Shown in pieces: positions 1 through 7,952 of a stretch of 64,000 nt of DNA (positions are counted from its first letter, which is position 1; each line of letters begins with the position of its first letter). The translations under genes and the position numbers were made by a program. Under the pieces are notes generated by a model. That model did no database searches, was not told the DNA's origin, and worked only from the letters and a program-made list of their open reading frames with translations. Source of the stretch: Gammaproteobacteria bacterium 50_400_T64 (GTDB taxonomy: Bacteria; Pseudomonadota; Gammaproteobacteria; Pseudomonadales; Porticoccaceae); assembly GCA_002162755.1 (NCBI GenBank), contig MAAS01000005.1, forward strand, positions 62,001 through 126,000. Direction: 5' to 3'.

Positions 1-124
1 AAATGAGGCGCTCCATCAACAACAGCCAGAGCAGTAAAATCAAGGCAATGATGAATAACAGCACGGGGCCACCCATATCAGCCAGTTGCTGCAGGTGGCT
101 GAGCATGTCGAGTACGGTATTCAT
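1..124 (-). CDS. MotA/TolQ/ExbB proton channel family protein (ExbB2), N-terminal part, cut by window edge
   Basis: Only the first 41 codons are in the window; the gene continues beyond base 1. The visible protein starts MNTVLDMLSHLQQLAD and then has a long hydrophobic stretch (about residues 19-36), as expected for the first membrane helix of ExbB/TolQ. The start lies 33 bp after the stop of the larger ExbB-like gene on the same strand. In gammaproteobacteria the order DUF3450, long ExbB, short ExbB, ExbD, TonB, TPR protein is a recurrent TonB energising operon (family knowledge). The last three genes would lie left of the window. The role, using proton motive force to energise TonB-dependent receptors, is inferred from the family. 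Confidence 0.75.
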   Translation of the reverse strand, partial: MNTVLDMLSHLQQLADMGGPVLLFIIALILLLWLLLMERLI

Positions 125-157
125 GGGTTTGTTGGCTCAGTCATTGTGTTGCTGAAC

Positions 158-1612
158 TCAAGCCGGAGCGCTATTTTTAGAGCTTGCCACTTCAGGCAAT
201 CGAGCCTCCGCCTTTAGCGCAACAATGCCGGCACTTTGCTCTTCAAGTACATGCAGAATACGGCGTGCATAACCGTTCACCCAGGTATGCAGCAGCAGCG
301 TCGGTATCGCGACCAGCAAACCCAGGACGGTGGTCACCAGTGCCTGGGAAATACCCCCGGCCATTAGCTTTGGGTCGCCTGCACCGAAAATAGTGATCTG
401 CTGAAATACCACAATCATGCCGGTAACGGTGCCGAGCAGGCCCATTAGCGGGGCGATCATGGCGATAATTTTTAGCAGGTTCAGCGCGACTTCAATGCTC
501 GGACGCTCTTTGAGTATCGCTTCGTGCAGCTTTAACTCCATCGACTCCGGGTCAAGCCCCGCATGGGCATCGGCCACGCTGAGCACGCGGCCTAAAGGGT
601 TGTCGAGGGAATACTCAGCACCTTGCTTAAGTTGTCGTCGCACACCGGCGAACACACCGCGCAAAACAACGGCGCGCCACAGAGCCAACACCAGCGCAAT
701 CGCGCCGAGACCGGTAATAACGTAGCCCACCAAGCCACCCTGCTGCCATTTTTCATCAAGCCCCGGCTTATCGGCCAGCGCCCGCAATAAACCACCGCCC
801 ACCGGCCCGCTGGGGTCAACCGCCACTGGCGTAAAACCGCTTGTGGCCGCCTGTAATGCACTCGCCCCTCTGCTCAAGCCCCGTGGCTGACGCGCCAGTT
901 CGGCCAATATGTCGTTGTCGGGGTTATAGCTGAGATAGCGCCCATTCGACATCAAGTTGAACGTACCGATGCGAATAATTTCCTGTTCACTTTGCGCACC
1001 ATCAGCACTGAGCACTGGCTTGCGAAAACGGCTGATACGGCCCGACTCGACCATTTCCCGGCTCATTTCATAGGCCAGGTTTTCGATGTCTTCGAGGGAG
1101 GGCAAACGACTATTGCTGCTCATTTTTTCGATCAGCTCATTGAGTGCGACCGTGCGACCGGGGTATTGAGCGCTGACCAGCGACTTATCCAGCCGCGTGA
1201 CCGTATCACCCGCCGTAGCGGTGATGTGTCCAAATAACTCTTTTAGCGTGCCGAGGCGACTTTCCATTTGCTCTTGCAGAGCTTCAAGCTCGCGCTCGTT
1301 ATCGGCGAAAGTGCTTTCAAGCCTTGTACTGCGGACCTCTTCCTCGTCCTTTTTCTGCTGCGCCTGTTGCAGTAATTGCGCCTGACGCTGCTTATCCGCT
1401 TTAAAGGCACGTTCGCGCTGACGGTGTTCTTTTGACTCCCGCACTTTGGCTGTTTTGATGAGCTGTAGTAGCTCGTCGAGTGACTTAACATCGCGGCTAG
1501 CCGACTGGTCAGGTTTAGCTTGCTCGTCGGCCGCGGCCGGTAACACGCTAAAGCCACTTATCAGCAATAAGGCTGTTAGACCTGCGCAGCACGCTCTGCT
1601 CAAGGCATTCAT
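158..1612 (-). CDS. MotA/TolQ/ExbB proton channel family protein with long periplasmic N-terminus (ExbB1)
   Basis: 484 residues. A signal peptide is visible (about 1-28, ending PAAADE), followed by a charged coiled-coil region rich in Arg, Gln and Glu (about 60-125) and a mixed periplasmic region. One membrane helix lies near 295-315. The MotA/TolQ/ExbB core sits at about 370-450, with the small-residue helix IAPLMGLLGTVTGMIVVF and a second helix after GGISQALVTTVLG. Classical ExbB is about half this length; the long periplasmic extension is typical of the variant paired with DUF3450 proteins. Its ATG overlaps the stop of the DUF3450 gene by 4 bp (ATGA), so the two are probably translationally coupled. 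Predicted inner-membrane proton channel driving TonB. Confidence 0.85.
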   Translation of the reverse strand: MNALSRACCAGLTALLLISGFSVLPAAADEQAKPDQSASRDVKSLDELLQLIKTAKVRESKEHRQRERAFKADKQRQAQLLQQAQQKKDEEEVRSTRLESTFADNERELEALQEQMESRLGTLKELFGHITATAGDTVTRLDKSLVSAQYPGRTVALNELIEKMSSNSRLPSLEDIENLAYEMSREMVESGRISRFRKPVLSADGAQSEQEIIRIGTFNLMSNGRYLSYNPDNDILAELARQPRGLSRGASALQAATSGFTPVAVDPSGPVGGGLLRALADKPGLDEKWQQGGLVGYVITGLGAIALVLALWRAVVLRGVFAGVRRQLKQGAEYSLDNPLGRVLSVADAHAGLDPESMELKLHEAILKERPSIEVALNLLKIIAMIAPLMGLLGTVTGMIVVFQQITIFGAGDPKLMAGGISQALVTTVLGLLVAIPTLLLHTWVNGYARRILHVLEEQSAGIVALKAEARLPEVASSKNSAPA

Positions 1613-2472
1613 GAGGCCGCTCCCGCTGTTGTCTCGCTGTCTGTCGAACGAGAACTCGACGTACTATCGACAGGTGCCCCAACAGGTGCAGCGATGGGCA
1701 GCTTGATCATATCCAGCGGTGCCTGCTTTTTGGCCATGCGAATGGCACCGGCTACTGCGCGGCGATAATCCCCAGCGGCTACGGTCTGCCACTGCCTCTC
1801 GGTTTTATTCCAGACCTCGGTCAAACTTTGGTCGGACGTTTGAAACAACAGGGCAATACGCCCAACACGCAAGAACGCACCCTGACGGGCTTGCCCATCA
1901 ATCGTCAGCACGCCGTCGAACTGCTCAAGTGTCGTGCTGTATTCACTTTCAATGGCGTACAGCTCCAGCACCTGACGGGACTTTTCTGCCGCGCTGAAGC
2001 GGGCGGAATCCATATTGTCACGCACCTGGTCGACGCTGGTTTGGCGATCTTCTATTTTGAAGGGCAAATCGAGGCGGATAAAGTGCTCAAGGGCATCGAG
2101 CATATTCAACGATAGCGGGATAATTTGCCGCTCAATCAACGCGGCATTTTCGACGGACTCCTGTATATCGGCCATCGTCTGGCGCTGGTCGTCGATTTGC
2201 CGGGTGAGCTGGGCGTTGTAAACCTGCAGGCCTTCTATTTGCTTGTTCACCAGCTGAAACTGGCGAAGCAGCTTGTCGCTTTGCGCGACGGTGCTATCAA
2301 TGCGCCGCTGCGATGCCTGGGCGGCAGCGGTTTTATCGGCACCGACTTTGATGACAGTATCGAGCTCGGCTCCATAAACGACCTTTGTTTGTAGGCCGGC
2401 TACCAATAGCAGAGCAAGCAGGGGGAATAGCCCCACTACTTTTTTACGCTGTTTTTTCACGGTGCTTTTCAT
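1609..2472 (-). CDS. DUF3450 family periplasmic protein of a TonB system
   Basis: 287 residues. The N-terminus is basic (KKQRKKVVG) followed by a hydrophobic stretch (about 13-32), a signal peptide or signal anchor. After it comes a coiled-coil region (about 45-110, rich in Gln, Leu and Asp), then a compact domain and a low-complexity Ser/Thr tail. This matches the DUF3450 family, found next to long ExbB proteins; its biochemical role is not established. It is the first gene of the three-gene TonB set here and overlaps ExbB1 by 4 bp. The folA stop lies 33 bp upstream, so this operon may be transcribed from folA. The family call is good; the function is inferred from context only. Confidence 0.8.
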   Translation of the reverse strand: MKSTVKKQRKKVVGLFPLLALLLVAGLQTKVVYGAELDTVIKVGADKTAAAQASQRRIDSTVAQSDKLLRQFQLVNKQIEGLQVYNAQLTRQIDDQRQTMADIQESVENAALIERQIIPLSLNMLDALEHFIRLDLPFKIEDRQTSVDQVRDNMDSARFSAAEKSRQVLELYAIESEYSTTLEQFDGVLTIDGQARQGAFLRVGRIALLFQTSDQSLTEVWNKTERQWQTVAAGDYRRAVAGAIRMAKKQAPLDMIKLPIAAPVGAPVDSTSSSRSTDSETTAGAAS

Positions 2473-2505
2473 ACTGGCTGTTCATCCTGCTGTGACAATC
2501 AATTT

Positions 2506-3009
2506 TTATTTTCTATCCAGACGCACAAAGCTACAGGCTGGCGTTTGCCCTTCTGCAGCTAATTGCTCTACGGGAGTTTCCAGCCACTCGCTCAAATCCA
2601 GCGCGGGGAAGAAGGCATCACCATCGACCTGAGTGTGTACACGGGTTAGGTAAAGTCTATCGGCTTGCGGCAGGGCCTCGCGATAAATCGTGGCACCGCC
2701 GATAATCATCACCTCTTCAAGCTCGGACTCGTCGGCGATATTTTTGGCAATAGCCAAAGCTTCGTTCAAGTCACTCGCCCTTGTAACGCCCTCGGCCTGC
2801 CAGGTGCTATCGCGAGTCATCACAATATTCGTGCGCCCCGGTAGCGGCTTGCCAATGGATTCGTAAGTGAGGCGACCCATAATAATGGGCTTACCCAGGG
2901 TGACCTTCTTAAAGTATTTCAGGTCGGCGGATATACGCCAGGGTAGTTGATTGTTACTGCCAATAACGCCGTTATCGGCCACCGCTACAATTAATGCAAT
3001 TTTTACCAC
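2506..3009 (-). CDS. folA: dihydrofolate reductase
   Basis: Reduces dihydrofolate to tetrahydrofolate with NADPH in the cytoplasm. Diagnostic segments are present in order: ADNGVIGSNNQLPWRI (substrate and Met20-loop region), PIIMGRLTYESIGKPLPGR (NADPH binding) and MIIGGATIYREALPQ (cofactor site). The open frame extends to a TTG at 3039, but a GTG at 3009 is preceded at 6 bp by GGAAG (complement of 3016-3020) and gives a normal N-terminus at the first beta strand, so it is chosen. The product is 167 residues, about the usual 160-170. It is followed on the same strand by the DUF3450/ExbB genes; thyA, its metabolic partner, is at 18.5 kb. Confidence 0.95.
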   Translation of the reverse strand: MVKIALIVAVADNGVIGSNNQLPWRISADLKYFKKVTLGKPIIMGRLTYESIGKPLPGRTNIVMTRDSTWQAEGVTRASDLNEALAIAKNIADESELEEVMIIGGATIYREALPQADRLYLTRVHTQVDGDAFFPALDLSEWLETPVEQLAAEGQTPACSFVRLDRK

Positions 3010-3082
3010 GCTATTCTTCCGCCCGATCGTAAATAACAATGAGTCTTATTTGGGTTTTACCCCACCATTATCTATGAAACTG

Positions 3083-3113
3083 CTTTTTACGGAAACACTC
3101 ACGGAGTAAAAAG
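3083..3113. repeat. short inverted repeat between PepSY gene and folA
   Basis: CTTTTTAC (3083-3090) and GTAAAAAG (3106-3113) form a perfect 8-bp stem with a 15-nt loop. It lies between the PepSY gene stop (3154) and the folA start (3009). It could be a weak terminator of the TonB receptor/PepSY transcript or an operator for folA. There is no GC-rich stem, so the terminator reading is uncertain. Confidence 0.35.
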
Positions 3114-3153
3114 ATTCAGACCAGCAATAATGGGGCAGGAAGAAGAATAAACC

Positions 3154-4677
3154 TTATGACCGAGGCTTAAACGAAATCCACGCCCCTAAAAGACAGAGCA
3201 AGGTGATGATCAGCGTGGAGACAATCAACAAAATATCGCGCAAGTCTTTACTGAAAGGGTCAAAAAAGTGCCACTTGTGCAGGTAACTAAACGACCAACC
3301 CTCCCATTTACTGGAAGGGCTCGAATGGCCCGCCAAAGCCCCCGTTGCGGTTTCGACAAACAGTGTCATTTGCGAATTGCCCTCTGCTGCCGGGTCTTCG
3401 TTAATACCAACCGCATAAACGGGCATGCGTTTGTTAATGAAACCGTAATCGCTGCTAAAGCGGGTAATTTTCTCTGCCTGCTTATTGATATGCCCAGCGC
3501 TCGGACTAAGGTTCAAAGACCCCGCATAATGCGCGGCAAGGTTCAGCGCATGTTGGCGCTCGCAATCACTACAGGGCCGGGAAGTTTGCGCATTGATATA
3601 AATAAGGCCGCCACCGTGAAATACAGGTTTGCTGGGGTGATGTTCCTGCACTTTTGATTTTTCAGTCATGCCTTTGTCAGCTGCTGCCAGTACCAGTCGT
3701 AAATAAGGCTGACCATCAACTTTAACCAAACTACCCCGTCGAAAATATTCAGCACCGCTAGCATTTGCCGCTGCCTGCCAGTCCAGCGTTAAACCTTGGG
3801 CATGAAAAGACGGTAGCGGTGCCAGTAGTGCAGGTGGCGCGATGACGGGTTTTTGCAAGAGGTGATAAAGGCCAGAGAAACTAAAGGTCAGCATCAGCAG
3901 ACCAAACCCGATACCCAGACGTCGGTGCCAAACACTAGCACTGCCTTGCCTACTAGAACCCGGCTTGCTGAAATCATTCCCAATCCTGATTTTTGACCGA
4001 CCACACCAGGCCATCCACAAGCCCGCCAGACTCAACGCCATGCCCGCGAGCAGCACCCCGCTCATGGCAATGGTTCTCAACCAGGGGTTGTCGATAAAGA
4101 CCCAGGAGTGCAGTTGGCGAAAAATCCAGCCAACCAACGCCTTGCGATCATCCACCAATGTCGCTAGTCGCCCGGTGCTAATTTCAACATAGGCACGCAT
4201 ATTATCGGCCCGCTCGAAGGTCACTTTATACACCGGCAAAAAGCGATTAATAAAAAGGTAGTCTTCATTAAACGCGGTAATTAACTCAACCGAGGCAATT
4301 TCATTTGTGTCATCACCCAGATAATGCCGCGCCAGTTTTTGCGCGTAAGCCTCATCATTTAACACGGCTCGCTGACCACTGCGGGCATTGATGTAAGTCG
4401 TATTGTCACCGTGCTCAATACGGTAATAGCTTGCGTCATCAATATTGAGCAGCTGTGCTTGCTGAAAGTCATTAATCCCCTGCGCCGACAAAGCCGTGGC
4501 GAGGGGTAACAAACTGGCAATAAAGGCCGTCGATGCCGGTGGATGCATGGCCACCGGACGCGGATTAAGTCGCGACATAATGGGATGACTCAAGCCACTC
4601 ACGGCCCAGGCAATAATGGCGACAAAGACCGCCAGACCAATTCGACGGTGCCAGCAATATAAAACAGACCGGGACAT
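3154..4677 (-). CDS. PepSY domain-containing inner-membrane protein (PiuB-like, iron-uptake associated)
   Basis: About 507 residues. Two similar halves each begin with a helix carrying a WHRR(I/L)G motif (near the N-terminus and about residue 250), and a last hydrophobic helix lies near the C-terminus (LLIVSTLIITLLCLLGAWIS), giving a four-helix membrane protein with two large periplasmic PepSY regions. This architecture fits PepSY-associated TM proteins encoded beside siderophore receptors, thought to act in ferric-siderophore reduction. The frame is open to 4728, but the ATG at 4677 has AGGAT 6 bp upstream and starts just before the first helix. It lies 81 bp downstream of a TonB receptor gene on the same strand, probably one operon. 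Substrate unknown. Confidence 0.85.
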   Translation of the reverse strand: MSRSVLYCWHRRIGLAVFVAIIAWAVSGLSHPIMSRLNPRPVAMHPPASTAFIASLLPLATALSAQGINDFQQAQLLNIDDASYYRIEHGDNTTYINARSGQRAVLNDEAYAQKLARHYLGDDTNEIASVELITAFNEDYLFINRFLPVYKVTFERADNMRAYVEISTGRLATLVDDRKALVGWIFRQLHSWVFIDNPWLRTIAMSGVLLAGMALSLAGLWMAWCGRSKIRIGNDFSKPGSSRQGSASVWHRRLGIGFGLLMLTFSFSGLYHLLQKPVIAPPALLAPLPSFHAQGLTLDWQAAANASGAEYFRRGSLVKVDGQPYLRLVLAAADKGMTEKSKVQEHHPSKPVFHGGGLIYINAQTSRPCSDCERQHALNLAAHYAGSLNLSPSAGHINKQAEKITRFSSDYGFINKRMPVYAVGINEDPAAEGNSQMTLFVETATGALAGHSSPSSKWEGWSFSYLHKWHFFDPFSKDLRDILLIVSTLIITLLCLLGAWISFKPRS

Positions 4678-4758
4678 GCTTATCCTTTTAAAACGGTTGA
4701 CAAATAACGGCTCATTGCCAGCAAACACGTCTGCCTGCCAGCGAGTACCCCACCCTGA

Positions 4759-6960
4759 TTAAAAGGTATATTTAGCGCCAATATATGCCGTACGTGGGCG
4801 GCCCGGCGTGTAGGTTGGCCCCCATTTGCCAGTGGTTTCAGCGTAAAGTTCGTCGGTCACATTCAAGACACGAAGGGAGACTTCAACTTTCGGGCTTAAT
4901 AGATAGTTAGCTCTCAAATTAAGGAGGTCGTACCCCTCGTAGGTATCCCGATCGGTGGGGCGGCCATCATCAGCATTTTTTTCGTCTATCCAGTGTTCAC
5001 CCTGATGTATCCATTCCAGCTCAATACGCCCACTGTTCAGCCATGTGGGGCCATAGCGCAGACGCACATTGGCAAAGTTTTCTGGGGCATTGGGCATATC
5101 ATTACCCGAGTAGTCACCACTGCGATCTTTCCAGTCTTTATATTTATGCTCAGATTGGGTGTAGGCAATATAAAGATCGACGGTCTCGGTAAGAATAATA
5201 TCGAAGCCCAGCTCAATGCCGTAATGCTCGGTCTCACCCGCATTAGTATTGCGCCGCGCACCCGTACTGCTGTCGAGCACACTGAGGATATCGTCTTCTT
5301 TCAGCATGTAATAAAAACTACTGTCGAAAGATATACGTTCGGTCAAATTACCGCGCAAGCCAATATCAAAACTATCAACTTTTACCGGATCAAGGTCGGT
5401 GGAATCAGCAGTGCTACCGGAGCGAAACAACTGCCCACTAGAAGGCACGCGAAAAGCGTGACGGTAGGAGGCGTAGCCATTAATGTCGTCACTAAACTGA
5501 TAAGTCAGCCCCAGCTTTGGACTGAGGTGGTTGAAATCCACCGACTGATCTTGCGGGCGTAAATGCAGTGGATCGACGGGAGTAGATCCCATATTGTCGG
5601 TGTAATCGTAGTGGGAATAGTCATAGCGCAGCCCGGCATTTAAACGCAGCGCCGAGGTCAGCTGGCTTTCATAATGCACAAAAGGCGATAGCGACAACAC
5701 ATCAACATCGTAGTCATAGAGCAAACCTGCCGGCGTAAAAGCCATCCAGTAATCGCCAGGGTCGGTATCGGTACGCTCAATATACGTTTGTTTTTGATAG
5801 CCTTCGCTATAGTCGATATCCAGCCCGGTCACCACAAAGCTGTCGGCGCTCAAGCTGTAATCCCACTTAATTAATGTGCCAATAGAGTCGTGGCCGCTTT
5901 CATTAATATGGGCGTCTTGTGAGTCCAGCGATGACGAGCAACTGGGACACCAGGGCGGTGGCGGGCTGACACGGCCCGTGTTCAACGTCCAGGTGGCGAC
6001 GTAATCCAGATCGTTATTACGCAAGAAAGGCGTGATCGTTAAAGTGCTGTTATCGAAATCCCGCTCAAAGGCTGACGAAAGACGAAAAGCCCGCACGTCT
6101 CTGTAGCCGATCAAATTACCAAACTGCTCCGGGTCGTGTTTATAGTCGTCATAGCTTAAGCCGCTACCACCGCTTTCATAATCAATAATGGTGCCGGTAA
6201 ATACCGTATTAACACGCCAGTCACGCCCGACGTCGGTATTCCATGAACCCGTAAAAGAGCTGCGTTTACTCTCGGTCTGCTCACGCCAACCATCGTTTTC
6301 GACAAGATCTAGCTTGCCCGTGAAGCCGTGATTAGCCGTGACCTTCGCGCCATTGATTTGCACACGACCAAAGCCATCTTCACCCCCCTCAACACCAACA
6401 CTCAGCTTGTCTTTTTTGGGTGGCCGCCCGCTGAGGACATTAACCACCGCGCCAATCGCATCGCTGCCATAAAGTGCCGAGCCCGGCCCCTTAATAATTT
6501 CGACACCATTCGCGGCACTCGTATTCACTTCATACAAGGCATTGTGATTAAAGAAGCCTGCCGCGCGCGTTGGCACACCATTTTCTAAATAGAGATACAC
6601 CGGGCTGGTCGATACGGGCTGACGAATAGCCGCCATCACTCCTTCGCCACTCGAGCCTATTTGCACAATATTGACACCGGGGATGCGGTTCATCAGCTCC
6701 CCGGCATGGGCGGGGTTTAGCTCTGTGATTTCCTGCTCGGTGATCACACCCATACTCGCGGCCGTGTCGGCCAGTGTATTCGCACTACCGCTGGCGGTAA
6801 CAACGATAGTTTCTAACAAGGTGGGTTCAACCAGCGGCGGCTCCGCAGAAGGCTCAGCAAAAGTAAGCGCAGGCAATATACCGCCTAACAAAATGGCAGC
6901 CATTGAGGCATGACGCTTATTTACACCACACGTTCTGCGAACATTTTTTATAGTAAACAC
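4759..6960 (-). CDS. TonB-dependent outer-membrane receptor (siderophore-type)
   Basis: About 733 residues from the GTG at 6960, which is preceded by GAGAGGGA about 9 bp upstream; the frame is open to a TTG at 6978. The N-terminus is basic and then hydrophobic, ending LPALTFA, a signal peptide. A TonB-box-like ETIVVTASG follows, then the plug domain with GELMNRIPGVNIVQ, ENGVPTRAAGF and IIKGPGSALYGSDAIGAVVNV. The remainder is a beta-barrel ending in aromatic YTF, the usual outer-membrane C-terminal signature. A PPPPWCPSC segment in the barrel is Cys-rich and may form a disulfide in a loop. The gene is followed by a PepSY protein, suggesting iron-chelate uptake. Two palindromic sites lie 60-105 bp upstream. 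The ligand cannot be told from sequence alone. Confidence 0.9.
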   Translation of the reverse strand: MFTIKNVRRTCGVNKRHASMAAILLGGILPALTFAEPSAEPPLVEPTLLETIVVTASGSANTLADTAASMGVITEQEITELNPAHAGELMNRIPGVNIVQIGSSGEGVMAAIRQPVSTSPVYLYLENGVPTRAAGFFNHNALYEVNTSAANGVEIIKGPGSALYGSDAIGAVVNVLSGRPPKKDKLSVGVEGGEDGFGRVQINGAKVTANHGFTGKLDLVENDGWREQTESKRSSFTGSWNTDVGRDWRVNTVFTGTIIDYESGGSGLSYDDYKHDPEQFGNLIGYRDVRAFRLSSAFERDFDNSTLTITPFLRNNDLDYVATWTLNTGRVSPPPPWCPSCSSSLDSQDAHINESGHDSIGTLIKWDYSLSADSFVVTGLDIDYSEGYQKQTYIERTDTDPGDYWMAFTPAGLLYDYDVDVLSLSPFVHYESQLTSALRLNAGLRYDYSHYDYTDNMGSTPVDPLHLRPQDQSVDFNHLSPKLGLTYQFSDDINGYASYRHAFRVPSSGQLFRSGSTADSTDLDPVKVDSFDIGLRGNLTERISFDSSFYYMLKEDDILSVLDSSTGARRNTNAGETEHYGIELGFDIILTETVDLYIAYTQSEHKYKDWKDRSGDYSGNDMPNAPENFANVRLRYGPTWLNSGRIELEWIHQGEHWIDEKNADDGRPTDRDTYEGYDLLNLRANYLLSPKVEVSLRVLNVTDELYAETTGKWGPTYTPGRPRTAYIGAKYTF

Positions 6961-7020
6961 GATGAATATCCCTCTCAATTTTCTAGCGGGAGATTCTAGA
7001 GGTACAAGCTCTCATTAAGG

Positions 7021-7042
7021 TGTGACGAATTGTCACAGTGAC
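7021..7042. promoter_or_regulatory. overlapping palindromes upstream of TonB receptor
   Basis: TGTGAC-GAATT-GTCACA (7021-7037) is a perfect 6-5-6 palindrome, and GTCACAGTGAC (7032-7042) is a perfect 5-1-5 palindrome overlapping it. Together they sit 61-82 bp upstream of the GTG at 6960 and directly abut the CTGTG-N9-CGCAG dyad. The spacing of the TGTGA/TCACA halves is 7, not the 6 of a standard CRP site, so CRP identity is doubtful. A regulator site is inferred from symmetry and position. Confidence 0.5.
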
Positions 7043-7061
7043 CTGTGGTTTATTGTCGCAG
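7043..7061. promoter_or_regulatory. dyad operator copy 1 (CTGTG-N9-CGCAG)
   Basis: The 23-bp stretch 7042-7064 is identical at 22 of 23 positions to 9489-9511. The core is CTGTG, then GTTTATTGT, then CGCAG. It lies 83 bp upstream of the TonB receptor start at 6960 and outside any coding region. A third, more diverged copy is at 17124-17142. Candidate operator for one unknown regulator. Confidence 0.6.
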
Positions 7062-7100
7062 TCTCGATACCGAAAAAAATGAAACGATCGCTAAAAACCC

Positions 7101-7952
7101 TTAATTCATAGAGTCTATTCGTCGTAATTCACGGCCATACCCTTCGCGGTACGAGGGGTATAAAAACGCATAACCAGCCTCGCGTATTTTGGCATTGCTG
7201 CAACGCTTATTCTGGCCTCGGGGCGACGGGCTTTCGTCCCCCTGTATCGGCTTATCGACATTCATTGCTGCCGCTAGCCAACTGGCCACTTCTGCACGTG
7301 CCACCGGGGCGCTATCGACACCGATATAAAGTCTTTCCGAGCGGGAAGAAATAATGAGGTGGCGCAGTAATCCGGCGCAGTCATCACTGTGAATCCGGTT
7401 GGTATAGCACGGCATAGAAGTGCAGGTCGCCACCTCTCCTTGTTTCACCTGATTAATAAAGTGGTCACGGCCGGGGCCATAAATGCCGGCAAAACGCACG
7501 ACGCTGTACGTAAAGCCACTATTGGCGAGCAAGCTTTCTGCCTCGAGCAAAATTCGCCCGGCAAAACCTGTAGGCTCTGTGGCTGAACTTTCATCAACCC
7601 ATTCACCGTCTGTTTGATGGTAAACAGCCGTACTTGAGGTGAAAATTATGCGCTTCACTTGCTGGTTTTGATGCCGCAGCTGATGCAATAGGTTTCGCAA
7701 ACCATCAACATAGGTCTGGCGATAAATAGCCTCCTGGCGACGACCCGCTGCGGGGCAGTAGACAATGTAATCGAGGTTCGCTGGCAGCTCGGGGATTCCT
7801 GCTACATTACTGAAGTCAGCAGCGATGCCACGAATAGCGGCATCAAGCCCCGACACATCCCGTCGCATACCCCACACTTCGTGGCCGTCATTAATCAGAC
7901 GTAGGGCCAGCCGCGTACCGACATCACCACAACCTGCTATTAATACTTTCAA
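7101..7952 (-). CDS. NAD(P)-dependent SDR/epimerase-like protein (YeeZ-like)
   Basis: 283 residues. The N-terminus MKVLIAGCGDVGTRLALRL is a Rossmann dinucleotide-binding motif. A strand ending IIFTSSTAVY and a later GIYGPGRDHF are typical of extended SDR/NAD-epimerase proteins. The usual catalytic YxxxK is not visible: the equivalent position reads TGFAGRILLEAE, as in the YeeZ-like branch whose substrate is unknown. The gene overlaps the upstream decarboxylase gene by 4 bp (ATGA at 7949-7952), so the two proteins are co-translated and probably act together. It may alternatively be a sugar- or polyamine-modifying oxidoreductase; no substrate can be assigned. Confidence 0.75.
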   Translation of the reverse strand: MKVLIAGCGDVGTRLALRLINDGHEVWGMRRDVSGLDAAIRGIAADFSNVAGIPELPANLDYIVYCPAAGRRQEAIYRQTYVDGLRNLLHQLRHQNQQVKRIIFTSSTAVYHQTDGEWVDESSATEPTGFAGRILLEAESLLANSGFTYSVVRFAGIYGPGRDHFINQVKQGEVATCTSMPCYTNRIHSDDCAGLLRHLIISSRSERLYIGVDSAPVARAEVASWLAAAMNVDKPIQGDESPSPRGQNKRCSNAKIREAGYAFLYPSYREGYGRELRRIDSMN

